Notes: a model not told the origin generated them from the sequence alone. DNA of 64,000 bases from Cytobacillus firmus DS1 (GCF_000565285.1 NZ_APVL01000017.1:1-64000); one strand, 5' to 3'; shown: positions 1-7,829, numbered from the stretch's first letter. Program-made: numbers and translations.

Positions 1-3
1 TTA

Positions 4-407
4 AAAGATAAGAAAGTATAAAATTTTGAACGTCGATAACTGTTTAGCGCAAGCAGCCTGCCCCCTCGAGGTCACAAGCTTGGCTTGTTTCGGCTCCTAG
101 GGACGAAAGACTAGCCAATCCCTTCCAGAAGGAAAGAACACCTTCTTGCAGGGCTCGTCTTATGCTTGTCGTCCCTGTGCAGTCGCCTCCACATTTCGGA
201 CAATCCTCCCAAAAAGGCAAAGAACGCCGTTCCGGGAGGCTCGTCTTGTGCTTGAGGCCCCCAGGACCAGGAAGGCTTCGTCAGCATAATCATCGCACGA
301 CCAAAAGCAAAAGCTTTTGGGAGGATGGGGGGCATGCAGACGTTGCCACAGGACGTGGCGTTCTTAGTCTGCGTTCATTCGTGGGCAAGGCGCTTGCGCT
401 TTTCTTA
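4..407 (+). repeat. Family B dispersed palindromic repeat, copy B1 (composite)
   Basis: GC-rich intergenic repeat with the family B hallmarks: a CCCCTCGAGGTCACAAGCTT block, a hairpin around CCTTCCAGAAGG, the module TTGCCACAGGACGTGGCG, and the end GGCAAGGCGCTTGCGCTTTTC. Related blocks recur near 2.9, 9.1, 36.9, 45.0, 45.5, 47.1 and 61.3 kb. Open frames that cross it are palindrome artefacts. Its first 80 bases, including the AT-rich flank, are nearly identical to the reverse complement of about 61372-61449. Nothing else is seen before the next gene except a possible weak promoter with a TATAAT at 528-533. Confidence 0.85.
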
Positions 408-598
408 ATGCATGAACAGCTCCGCACATTAATTTTACTATCCGCAAGTACAACCGGGTTATTTGCACATATATCTTTCTATCCGGAAATATATCATAAA
501 CTCACTCTCAAGCTGGAAATTTTGTCGTATAATGTAAATAAAACCAAATAATGCCCGAAATATAAAGTAGCACCGAAAAAAGGATATGGGAGATACAT

Positions 599-1693
599 AT
601 GAGATTAGCAGCAACCAATACAATTGAGACTGGCAGTGTTTTGGCCAAAGCTATATATAATGACAAGGGTCAGGTCCTTTTGCATGAAGGTGTGGAGCTG
701 GCTGATAAATTAATATATAAACTGCAGGAAATGGGTATTACCTATGTGTACATCAAGGATGTGCGCACTGAGGATATTCAATATAAGAACCCGCTGACTC
801 CCAAAATGCGCAAACAGGCTATCGAAACCATAGAAACCGTTCTGAAAGAAGTAGAAGCAAATAAAGAGTTATCAGGCTCTCTGGTAATTGAGAATGCCTC
901 AAAGCGGCTCTCAGGGCTGATTCGTCAGCTAATCAGTGAAATAAGGGGAAATAAAGAGCTGCTTACGATCCTATCAGATGTGTATACATACGATCACTAT
1001 ATTTTCACACACTCCCTGAATGTGACTCTTTATTCACTGGCAATCGGGATGAAGCTTCAGCTCCTGCCGAAGGAACTTGAAATTCTGGGGCTTGGCGCTA
1101 TTCTTCATGATGTCGGAAAGATGAAGGTGCCTGCAGATATTCTTTTGAAACCGGGTAAATTGACAGCGGAAGAATTTGAATCAATTAAGAAGCATCCGGA
1201 AGATGGATTTAATATATTAAGAAAAGTAGAGACGATCCCTCTCCTTGTTGCACATTGTGCCTTTCAGCATCATGAGCGATTGAATGGTTCAGGCTATCCG
1301 CGCGGCCTCCAGGGGAACGAGATTCATGATTTCGGCAAGATTATTGCGATTGCCGATGTGTTTGATGCAGTAACATCCAACCGCATTTACAGGCAGGCTA
1401 TGCTCCCGCATGAAGGCCTGGAAGTTCTGTATGCTGGGGCCGGAAAATTATTTGATAAGAAAGTTATTGAAGTTTTCCGTCAGGCGGTTGCCGTGTATCC
1501 AGTTGGTGTTACAGTCGAGCTGAATGATGGAAGAAAAGGCGTTGTCTGCCGGCAGAACACGGGTCTTAGCGACAGGCCAGTCATCCGCATACTTGAAGAA
1601 AAGGGCAGGAATGTTGAGCCATATGAAGCAGACTTAAGGCTTGAATTGAATTCTGTTATTACAGGCTGTGATACGACTTTAGTACAACAATAA
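599..1693 (+). CDS. HD-GYP domain protein, probable cyclic-di-GMP phosphodiesterase
   Basis: A 364-residue cytosolic protein without membrane segments. Residues 1-125 form an N-terminal region of unknown type. The HD-GYP domain covers about 130-300, with the metal pair His170-Asp171 in ILHDVGKMKVP, then HHERLNGSGYP at 224-234. Family knowledge: HD-GYP proteins hydrolyse cyclic di-GMP to GMP or pGpG using a bi- or trinuclear metal centre. The usual HHExxDGxGYP carries Asn in place of Asp here, so activity is likely but not certain. The last 70 residues form a small extra domain. The start ATG follows GGGAGATACAT. The stop abuts a remnant of repeat family A, and yunB follows on the same strand. 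Confidence 0.85.
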   Translation: MRLAATNTIETGSVLAKAIYNDKGQVLLHEGVELADKLIYKLQEMGITYVYIKDVRTEDIQYKNPLTPKMRKQAIETIETVLKEVEANKELSGSLVIENASKRLSGLIRQLISEIRGNKELLTILSDVYTYDHYIFTHSLNVTLYSLAIGMKLQLLPKELEILGLGAILHDVGKMKVPADILLKPGKLTAEEFESIKKHPEDGFNILRKVETIPLLVAHCAFQHHERLNGSGYPRGLQGNEIHDFGKIIAIADVFDAVTSNRIYRQAMLPHEGLEVLYAGAGKLFDKKVIEVFRQAVAVYPVGVTVELNDGRKGVVCRQNTGLSDRPVIRILEEKGRNVEPYEADLRLELNSVITGCDTTLVQQ

Positions 1694-1742
1694 TGTGAAA
1701 CTTCAATCAGTGGGGTCTTACTGCCCGTTAGAGTGCGATAAA
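1694..1742 (-). repeat. Family A element, 49-bp internal-deletion remnant (A1)
   Basis: Read on the minus strand this is the left end of family A (TTTATCGCACTCTAACGGGC...) fused directly to the right end (CCCCACTGATTGAAGTTTCAC). The join lies at a CCCC run present in both arms of full copies, consistent with a micro-homology deletion of the interior. The right end touches the stop codon of the HD-GYP gene. The TTTAT flank is intact on the left and reads ATTAT on the right. Confidence 0.8.
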
Positions 1743-1767
1743 CTATTTTGGATTTTTGAGCCTAGTT

Positions 1768-1804
1768 CCCTCCTTTACAGCATACATATAGCTGTAAAGG
1801 GGGG
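1768..1804 (+). promoter_or_regulatory. Hairpin covering the yunB ribosome-binding site
   Basis: Bases 1768-1781 (CCCTCCTTTACAGC) pair with 1791-1804 (GCTGTAAAGGGGGG) over 14 pairs, including one T-G wobble, with a 9-base loop. The right arm contains the Shine-Dalgarno stretch AAAGGGGGG for the TTG start at 1812. A transcript beginning upstream of 1768 would therefore have a masked ribosome-binding site. A regulatory role is inferred. Confidence 0.5.
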
Positions 1805-1811
1805 ATTTGTT

Positions 1812-2558
1812 TTGGCAAAATTTCGCGGCCGGCTGCCCCGGAAAGGTCCTCTTCCATTTCGCTATGTATTTCTTTTGACCTTTATATTTTTCGTTATCTC
1901 AACTGCTGCCGGCCTATGGATTATCAATGAAGGGCTTAAGCCCACACTCATGAGCTATGCCGATTCACAGACAAGGAAAATCGCATCATTGGTGATAAAC
2001 AATGCGATTAATAAAAAAATTACCAATGTGATGGATTTGGAGGATATGTTTGAAGCAAGCGAGAGCGGAGTTGTCAGCATAAACGTAGAAAAGCTGAACA
2101 GAGTCAAAGCGGAAGTAACCGAACTGGTCCAGGATAATATTAAGAAAGCGGAAAAGGGCGATTTGGACGCATTGGAGTCCTTTACAGACGTGGAAATCAA
2201 TACGGAGCAAATGCAGCACTCAAATGGAATTGTCTATTACGTACCGCTTGGCCAGGCAACCAATAATGCTCTCCTCGGTAACCTGGGTCCCCGTATACCG
2301 GTGAAGTTTAATGCAGTCGGGTCTGTTACCTCCAATTTTATAACTGAAACAAAGGATCACGGTATAAATAATGTGGAAGTGAAGGTACTGGTACGCCTGG
2401 ATGTGCAGGTTCAAATTATCATTCCTTTTGCCACCAAAATTATTACAGTACAGGAGGATGTGCTGGCCGCTTATGGCATTTACCCGGGAAAGGTCCCGCA
2501 ATTTTACAATGGCGGAGGGGGTACCTCGCCATCAATAGAAATACCGGCCGGCCAATAA
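1812..2558 (+). CDS. yunB: Sporulation protein YunB
   Basis: A 248-residue protein matching YunB of Bacillus. In B. subtilis yunB is a sigma-E-dependent mother-cell gene required for efficient sporulation, with unknown biochemistry. One N-terminal membrane segment lies at about residues 17-38 and is followed by a soluble domain that would be extracytoplasmic. I chose the TTG at 1812 because AAAGGGGGG precedes it by about seven bases and the resulting N-terminus (MAKFRGRLPRKG) fits a short cytosolic leader. An upstream in-frame extension would be translated from repeat A1. Its neighbours differ from B. subtilis, since HD-GYP and lysine-transporter genes flank it. Confidence 0.9.
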   Translation: MAKFRGRLPRKGPLPFRYVFLLTFIFFVISTAAGLWIINEGLKPTLMSYADSQTRKIASLVINNAINKKITNVMDLEDMFEASESGVVSINVEKLNRVKAEVTELVQDNIKKAEKGDLDALESFTDVEINTEQMQHSNGIVYYVPLGQATNNALLGNLGPRIPVKFNAVGSVTSNFITETKDHGINNVEVKVLVRLDVQVQIIIPFATKIITVQEDVLAAYGIYPGKVPQFYNGGGGTSPSIEIPAGQ

Positions 2559-2561
2559 TGC

Positions 2562-2601
2562 TTGCAAATAGATTAGTATTTTGATAAAATTCTACTATAA
2601 T
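2562..2601 (+). promoter_or_regulatory. Promoter of the lysine-riboswitch transcript
   Basis: TTGCAA at 2562-2567, 17 bases, then TAAAAT at 2585-2590 is one sigma-A-like match. TTAGTA at 2573-2578, 17 bases, then TATAAT at 2596-2601 is an alternative. Either would start transcription just ahead of the aptamer. Confidence 0.55.
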
Positions 2602-2619
2602 TTCATAAAACCTTATCAT

Positions 2620-2800
2620 ATCCGATGGGGTAGAGGTGCAGGATTCAAGAGTAAGCTGTGTGAGGATGACAACGACGACCGCAGCCGAAAGGGAATGCTG
2701 CCGAAGCAAGATTAGTGAGTCAGAACTATTTTTGCTGGGGTTACTTTGAATAGGAGTAACACTGTCATTATGAGGGGAAAGTATGAATATACTTTTTGAA
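2620..2800 (+). ncRNA. Lysine riboswitch (L-box) aptamer
   Basis: The segment carries conserved L-box blocks in order: GGGGTAGAGGTGC at about 2627-2639, AGAGTAAGCTG at about 2648, GCAGCCGAAAGGG and CTGCCGAAGC around 2681-2707, TTGCTGGGGTTACTTT, a GGAGTAACACTGTCA block at about 2753-2767, and a closing GAGGGGA. The L-box binds lysine and in Bacillaceae usually ends transcription when lysine is plentiful. A strong intrinsic terminator follows at 2853-2893. The next gene on the same strand, after a family B repeat, is an NhaC-type transporter at 3202. NhaC-type genes under L-box control have been proposed as lysine transporters. Confidence 0.92.
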
Positions 2801-2852
2801 AGCCTTCATAATGGGGAGCTACAGATCGTGATGGAGAAACTAATTACTTCAA

Positions 2853-2893
2853 AAGAGTAATGATAGATTTTTCTCTATCGTTACTCTTTTTTT
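2853..2893 (+). terminator. Riboswitch-controlled intrinsic terminator
   Basis: The arm AAGAGTAATGATAGA at 2853-2867 pairs with TCTATCGTTACTCTT at 2874-2888, followed by a run of T. It is the expression platform of the lysine riboswitch. Confidence 0.9.
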
Positions 2894-2930
2894 ATTTTGG
2901 TTTTTGTCATCATCCTTGTTGTTTCCCCTA

Positions 2931-3172
2931 CGAAAAGCGGAAGGCGCCCGCTTATAAAGGAACGCAGACTAAAACCGCCACGTCCTGTGGCAATGTCTGC
3001 ATGACCCGCATCCTCCCAAAAGCTGCCGCTTTCGGTCGTGCGATGTTTATGCTATCGAAGCATTCCTTTTCCTGCGGGCCTCAAGCATAAGCCAATCCGT
3101 CAAGAAGGTTGTTTTTTAACCTTCTTGACGGATTGGCTTAGACCCGAGAGCCGATGGCGCCTGTAGCTGGAC
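2931..3172 (-). repeat. Family B repeat, copy B2, inside the lysine-transporter leader
   Basis: Reverse-oriented family B repeat with CGAAAAGCGGAAGGCGCC at one end and GCGCCTGTAGCTGG at the other, and the shared module GCCACGTCCTGTGGCAA. Within it, 3088-3110 and 3118-3140 form a perfect 23-bp inverted repeat with the loop GTTTTTT. It separates the riboswitch terminator from its gene, so every full-length transcript must carry this hairpin about 50 bases before the ribosome-binding site. Confidence 0.85.
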
Positions 3173-3201
3173 ACCATTCAAATTTCAGAGGAGGACAAGA
3201 A

Positions 3202-4779
3202 ATGACTAACACGATTTTCTCCCTGCTGCCGCCTTTGGTAGCAATCGCTATGGTTATCCTGACCAGGCGCGTATTGCTGTCACTGGGAGTGGGGATCGTA
3301 ACAGCCGCACTATTGCTGGCTGAATTCAGCATCACAGAAACTTTCAGCATCATTTGGGATGCTGTAAAAGGAATTTTTGTTTCAGACGGAGAGCTGAACA
3401 CCTGGAATGTATATATTATTCTATTCTTGCTTGTATTAGGAGTTATTACTGCATTTATATCTATTTCAGGCGGAAGCCGCGCTTTTGGAGAATGGGCGAT
3501 GAAGCGGGTCAAAACCCGTGCAGGTGCACAGATTGTCGGAGCTGTTTTAGGTATTATCATTTTCATTGACGATTATTTCAATGCTCTGGCAGTCGGTCAG
3601 ATTTCTCGTCCAATTACAGACCGCCAGCGAGTTTCCCGTGCGAAACTTGCCTATTTGATTGATTCCACTTCAGCACCGGTTTGTGTGGTTTCACCGGTTT
3701 CAAGCTGGGGAGCATACATTATTGCTCTGATCGGGACAATCCTTGCTGCACATAATGTTACCGAGTATTCAGCTTTCTCGGCATTTATTCAAATGATACC
3801 CATGAATCTTTATGTATGGGCTACTCTTGCTATTGTATTTATTGTGGCGTTAAGAGGCATAGAGATTGGGCCAATGAAAGTTCATGAGAAGCGGGCAGTT
3901 GAAGAGGGGCTTGTAATGGATCCCGAGAAACCGGCTCCAGGAGAATTGAAGGATGACCTTCCTACAAGTTCAAAAGGATCTGTCGGTGATCTTGTCTGGC
4001 CGATTATAGCACTTGTAATTGGTACAGTGGGCTCAATGTTTTGGACGGGTTCACAGGCGGTTGAAGGAAATGCGACCGTTTTACAAATATTTGAGAACAC
4101 GGATGTCTCGAAATCCCTAATCCTTGGTGGCCTGGTGGGTCTATTGGTTTCGCTGGGTTTATTCTTCCGTCAGGCGTTCTCCTTGAAAGGCGTTAATCCA
4201 AATGTTTTTGGAAAAGGAGTATGGGAAGGCATTAAATCCATGCTTCCGGCTGTTTATATCCTGCTGTTTGCCTGGGCGATTGTTGATTTAATCGGCCGTC
4301 TGGAAACTGGAAAGTATTTAGCTGGTCTTGTAGAAAGCTCAAATATGAGCACATCATGGCTTCCGTTCTTACTTTTCGTCATAGCGGGAATTATGGCATT
4401 CAGCACCGGAACTTCATGGGGATCTTTCGGCATCCTGCTTCCGATAGCAGGAGACATCGCTGCTGCAACAGATATTTCTCTGTTATTGCCGGCTATGTCT
4501 GCTGTCCTTGCCGGTGCGGTATTCGGCGACCATTGTTCACCTATTTCCGATACAACGATCCTTTCCTCAACAGGGGCAGGCTGTAACCATATAGACCATG
4601 TGATGACTCAGCTTCCATATGCCTTAATTTCAGCGGGAATCGCTGCTGTTGGTTATCTTATTATCGGATTTACCGGCAGCATTGTTATCGCCTTACTTAC
4701 AGTGGCTGTTCTTGTAGCCGCATTTGCTTTCCTTGGCGGTGGCAAGAAAGAAGCCTGGCAGGAAAACAGGGCAAGTTAA
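3202..4779 (+). CDS. NhaC-type Na+/H+ antiporter family protein, probable lysine transporter
   Basis: A 525-residue polytopic membrane protein of the NhaC family. Visible family traits are the conserved FIDDYFNAL segment in the first third and FGDHCSPISDTT near residue 455. NhaC-family proteins exchange Na+ with H+ or transport organic substrates. The lysine riboswitch upstream argues that this one imports lysine, as proposed for other L-box-controlled NhaC-type proteins (often called LysW). That substrate is inferred. The ATG at 3202 follows GAGGAGGACAAGA. A terminator at 4787-4822 makes it monocistronic. An alternative function is plain Na+/H+ antiport. Confidence 0.85.
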   Translation: MTNTIFSLLPPLVAIAMVILTRRVLLSLGVGIVTAALLLAEFSITETFSIIWDAVKGIFVSDGELNTWNVYIILFLLVLGVITAFISISGGSRAFGEWAMKRVKTRAGAQIVGAVLGIIIFIDDYFNALAVGQISRPITDRQRVSRAKLAYLIDSTSAPVCVVSPVSSWGAYIIALIGTILAAHNVTEYSAFSAFIQMIPMNLYVWATLAIVFIVALRGIEIGPMKVHEKRAVEEGLVMDPEKPAPGELKDDLPTSSKGSVGDLVWPIIALVIGTVGSMFWTGSQAVEGNATVLQIFENTDVSKSLILGGLVGLLVSLGLFFRQAFSLKGVNPNVFGKGVWEGIKSMLPAVYILLFAWAIVDLIGRLETGKYLAGLVESSNMSTSWLPFLLFVIAGIMAFSTGTSWGSFGILLPIAGDIAAATDISLLLPAMSAVLAGAVFGDHCSPISDTTILSSTGAGCNHIDHVMTQLPYALISAGIAAVGYLIIGFTGSIVIALLTVAVLVAAFAFLGGGKKEAWQENRAS

Positions 4780-4786
4780 AAACTAT

Positions 4787-4822
4787 AAAAAAAGGCTTTC
4801 TCTTTGAGAGAAGGCCTTTTTT
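4787..4822 (+). terminator. Terminator of the NhaC-type gene
   Basis: AAAAAAGGCTTTCTC pairs with GAGAAGGCCTTTTTT around a short loop and ends in a T run. Confidence 0.85.
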
Positions 4823-4837
4823 GGTGCTTTTCATCAT

Positions 4838-4873
4838 AAATAAAAGGGTTCACAGGGGGAACCCTTTTATTTA
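4838..4873 (-). terminator. Terminator of the YsnF-like gene
   Basis: AAATAAAAGGGTTC pairs with GAACCCTTTTATTT. On the minus strand it overlaps the stop codon of the gene ending at 4871. It could also stop leftover plus-strand transcription. Confidence 0.8.
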
Positions 4874-5737
4874 TAGGTTATTATTTTTTCTATTTAAGTC
4901 TTCATTTTTTGTAATGTGTTCACGGCCGGCCTCAAAATGTACTTCTTCTTTCTTGAGATTTTCCTTGACCTGCTGTGTTTCCTGAACTTCCCGTTTGCCT
5001 ACGACAATCTCTTCGGTGACAACAGGTTTTTTAGAGACTTCTAAACGCTCTTCTGTAACAGGAATCCTGATTGTTTCATCTTCTGAAATAGGTGAGACAC
5101 CTGTTCCATCCGCATCATCCACTTTTCTTCTTTCTATATACACTTCTTCATGCTCAACCGGTACATCTACTGTTTTTTGTTCTTCCACAACGTCTTTATG
5201 GATTTCAACTTCTCCGGCTTGAACACGTTCTTTTGACACATCCAGCTGTTCTTCCCGCAGTTTTAATGATTGCCCATCATCTGCTGCTGAATTTCTTAAC
5301 TCATCATACCCGTCAGTGTAAGTGCTGTCCGTTTGGGCTTCGGCAGTTCCTGCACCGGTATAGCCGGTTGCAGTATCAATTCTATCACTGTATAAAATGA
5401 TTTTCCCCTCGTTCACATACGTTTCATACTTGAGGGCTTCATCATCTGACATTCCCAGTTCTCTGAACTTATCACCTGCAGAGCCGCTGCTCATTCGGTC
5501 ATCCTCAAACCAGGATGCCAGACTATTTAAGAAACCGGCACTTTCACTGCTGTCTCTATTCTTAGTCTCGAAGGTCTCTGTATGAACACCGGTTTTATCT
5601 TCAAGAGATGTATCCAGATGTTCTGTCTGCGCAATGATCGAAAGCTCCTGAACAGGGTAACCGTTATTTTGAAGTTCTTCAATGGCATTTACTGCTTCCC
5701 TTTGTGAATTATAAACACCGATAATATTGGTATCCAT
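4871..5737 (-). CDS. YsnF/AvaK-like general stress protein (DUF2382)
   Basis: A soluble, acidic 288-residue protein. Residues 1-105 resemble the GSP17M/YflT-type general stress domain (MDTNIIGVYNSQREAVNAI start). The C-terminal half (about 150-285) has the repeated E/K/V-rich DUF2382 (AvaK) pattern, with LRLREEQLDV-like, VPVEHEEVYIERR and IPVTEERLEVSKKP segments. Function is unknown; family members are stress-induced. The ATG at 5737 follows AGGAGGTTTTTACGA. A longer frame exists upstream but lacks a ribosome-binding site. A sigma-B-like promoter lies at 5802-5826, fitting stress induction. Confidence 0.82.
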   Translation of the reverse strand: MDTNIIGVYNSQREAVNAIEELQNNGYPVQELSIIAQTEHLDTSLEDKTGVHTETFETKNRDSSESAGFLNSLASWFEDDRMSSGSAGDKFRELGMSDDEALKYETYVNEGKIILYSDRIDTATGYTGAGTAEAQTDSTYTDGYDELRNSAADDGQSLKLREEQLDVSKERVQAGEVEIHKDVVEEQKTVDVPVEHEEVYIERRKVDDADGTGVSPISEDETIRIPVTEERLEVSKKPVVTEEIVVGKREVQETQQVKENLKKEEVHFEAGREHITKNEDLNRKNNNL

Positions 5738-5801
5738 TCGTAAAAACCTCCTAAGAATTTCATTTATGCTATTTTTGGAAATTTTTAAGCACACTGGTTA
5801 T

Positions 5802-5826
5802 ATTCCCGGGGTCACAAAGACCAAAC
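5802..5826 (-). promoter_or_regulatory. Sigma-B-like promoter of the YsnF-like gene
   Basis: On the minus strand GTTTGG (5821-5826), 13 bases, then GGGAAT (5802-5807), against the sigma-B consensus GTTTAA-N13-15-GGGTAT. It lies about 65 bases before the start codon. Control by sigma-B is inferred from the match and the protein family. Nothing else is recognised between here and the next promoter. Confidence 0.6.
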
Positions 5827-6085
5827 GAGGTTAATTTTGGAATCGGCTTAAAATTATTTTGACTTATCTGAACATGAAACGAAAGTTTTTAAGATTCAGG
5901 AATAAATTTTACAAAGGGGGTGAGGGCAAAGAATTAATTGGTCAGTTTTGGTAAAATAACACTAGGCGGGATGAAATCCAAATGGAAATTAAAATAGGAA
6001 TATATTAATTTTCATAAACGCTTTACTCTGGTATCGTATTAAAATTAATTATTTCAAAAAATATTACTATTAGGAAAATAATGTT

Positions 6086-6114
6086 TTGACATAATATCAA
6101 AAACTAGCTATACT
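6086..6114 (+). promoter_or_regulatory. Sigma-A promoter of metP-metS
   Basis: TTGACA at 6086-6091, 17-base spacer, TATACT at 6109-6114. This is a near-consensus promoter about 90 bases before the transporter start. Confidence 0.85.
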
Positions 6115-6130
6115 AGGCTTAGTTAGATTT

Positions 6131-6145
6131 AATTATCTGAAAATA
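6131..6145 (+). promoter_or_regulatory. CodY-like box in the metP leader
   Basis: AATTATCTGAAAATA matches the CodY consensus AATTTTCWGAAAATT at 13 of 15 positions. It lies just downstream of the expected start of transcription, where a bound CodY dimer would block initiation or elongation when branched-chain amino acids and GTP are high. Confidence 0.55.
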
Positions 6146-6202
6146 TAAAAAGTTCCCATTGTTCTTTTTAATTGGGAATATCTACAGGGGGTATAAGAGA
6201 CT

Positions 6203-7714
6203 ATGGATAATCGTCCGCAGTGGGGTACAAGGGCAGGCTTTATTTTAGCTGCTGTAGGGTCGGCCGTTGGCTTGGGAAATATTTGGCGATTCCCGGCAGT
6301 GGCCTATGAAAATGGAGGAGGAGCGTTCTTCTTTCCATACTTATTTGCATTATTAACGGCGGGAATTCCTTTGCTGGTCATGGAGTTTACGATCGGCCAT
6401 AAATACCGGGGATCTGCACCGCTTTCTTATGCAAGATTGAGCAAAAAATACGAGTGGCTTGGCTGGTGGCAGGTTGCCGTATCATTTGTCATTTCAACTT
6501 ATTATGCCGTAATTATTGCTTGGGCTATGTCATTTGCTGGTTTTTCATTCAGCTTAAAATGGGGAGATGATCCAGAAGGTTTCTTATTTGGAAGCTACCT
6601 TAACTTAGCTGAAGCTCCTGGTCAGGTTGGGTCAATCGTTCCAGGTGTATTCATTCCATTGGTCATTACATGGGTTATCACATTGGGTGTTCTATTCAAA
6701 GGAGTTAAGAAAGGTATTGAGATTGCGAACAAAATTTTTATTCCTGCACTTGTAATTTTATTCTTTATTATTGTTGTTCGCGCATTAACATTGGAAGGCG
6801 CTGCACAGGGACTTGATGCATTCTTCAAGCCTGACTGGAGCCAGATTGCAAGCCCGAAAGTATGGGTTGCAGCCTATGGGCAAATTTTCTTCAGTCTATC
6901 CATTGCTTTCGCCATCATGGTAACATACTCAAGTTACCTTCCTAAAAAGACGGATATTACTAATAATGCCTTTATTACCGGTTTTGCTAACTCAGGTTTT
7001 GAGCTGCTGGCAGGTATCGGAGTATTCGCTGCGCTTGGATTTATGGCTAACCAAGCCGGGGTTCCGGTCAGTGAAGTCGTTTCGGCAGGCGTTGGTTTGG
7101 CGTTTGTTGTATTCCCGCAGATTATTAATGAATTTCCTGCCTTAAATGGTTTATTCGGATCTTTGTTCTTTATCTGTCTAGTGCTTGCGGGATTATCTTC
7201 ATTAATCTCTATCGTTGAGACATTTGTTGCTGGAGTACAGGACAAATTCAGGGTATCCCGTACAAAAGCAGTTTTATTTGGCGGTGGATTATCCGCAGTT
7301 ATCTCAATATTATTTGCCACTCAGGGCGGTTTATACTTCCTTGATGCAGCAGATTATTTCATCAACCAATTCGGTGTAGCACTTGCCGGCCTGGTTGAGG
7401 TGGTCATTGTAGCTTGGGTGCTTAAAGAACTTAAAAACCTTCAAAACCATGCGGACAGCATGTCTGATATCCGCCTGGGCGGCTGGTGGAGAGTTTGCTT
7501 AGGCTTTATTACTCCAATTGTTCTGGGCTACATGATGGTTCAGAATATCATAACAAACATTAAGGATAATTATGAAGGCTACCCGACCAGCTTCCTGTTA
7601 TATTCAGGCTGGGGTGTTGCAATAGGAGCCATCATTCTGGGCTTTGTCTTCATGGCAATCAAATGGCAGAAAAATACGCTGGAAATCCCTGAAAAGAAGG
7701 AGGTATCTCAATAA
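6203..7714 (+). CDS. Sodium-dependent NSS-family amino-acid transporter (MetP-like)
   Basis: A 503-residue membrane protein of the neurotransmitter:sodium symporter family. The signature near the N-terminus, GFILAAVGSAVGLGNIWRFP (residues 12-31), forms the unwound first helix that binds Na+ and substrate. About 12 membrane segments follow. It overlaps by one base with a 35-residue MetS-type small subunit, the arrangement of the MetP-MetS methionine/alanine importer known from Corynebacterium. Substrate is inferred from that pairing. The ATG at 6203 follows a GGGGGT stretch. It has a strong promoter and a CodY-like box upstream, so it is probably repressed in amino-acid-rich conditions. Confidence 0.88.
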   Translation: MDNRPQWGTRAGFILAAVGSAVGLGNIWRFPAVAYENGGGAFFFPYLFALLTAGIPLLVMEFTIGHKYRGSAPLSYARLSKKYEWLGWWQVAVSFVISTYYAVIIAWAMSFAGFSFSLKWGDDPEGFLFGSYLNLAEAPGQVGSIVPGVFIPLVITWVITLGVLFKGVKKGIEIANKIFIPALVILFFIIVVRALTLEGAAQGLDAFFKPDWSQIASPKVWVAAYGQIFFSLSIAFAIMVTYSSYLPKKTDITNNAFITGFANSGFELLAGIGVFAALGFMANQAGVPVSEVVSAGVGLAFVVFPQIINEFPALNGLFGSLFFICLVLAGLSSLISIVETFVAGVQDKFRVSRTKAVLFGGGLSAVISILFATQGGLYFLDAADYFINQFGVALAGLVEVVIVAWVLKELKNLQNHADSMSDIRLGGWWRVCLGFITPIVLGYMMVQNIITNIKDNYEGYPTSFLLYSGWGVAIGAIILGFVFMAIKWQKNTLEIPEKKEVSQ

Positions 7715-7821
7715 TGTCCGGTGGCGCAATTACAATGATGGTGGTTGGGATGCTTATTATCTGGGGCGGTCTTGCAGCAAGTATCATGAATGCCGTATCT
7801 AAAGCTAAAAAAGCTAAATAA
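7714..7821 (+). CDS. MetS-type small subunit of the NSS transporter
   Basis: A 35-codon gene starting MSGGAITMMVVGMLIIWGG and ending in a lysine-rich tail (AKKAKKAK-like). It consists of one membrane helix with a short cytosolic tail, typical of MetS/MmpS small subunits needed for function of MetP-type transporters. Its ATG at 7714 overlaps the TAA of the transporter gene (TAATG), and AAGGAGGT at 7697-7704 provides a strong ribosome-binding site, so translation is coupled. The terminator at 7830-7862 closes the two-gene operon. Confidence 0.85.
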   Translation: MSGGAITMMVVGMLIIWGGLAASIMNAVSKAKKAK

Positions 7822-7829
7822 ATGAAATT

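Noticed and set aside
111-551. Open reading frames on both strands through repeat B1
   Set aside because: They are made of palindromic repeat sequence, have no ribosome-binding site and match the same blocks in other non-coding copies.
1781-1789. Sigma-E -10 like CATACATAT ahead of yunB
   Set aside because: No acceptable -35 element at the right distance; the sequence is also the loop of the ribosome-binding-site hairpin.
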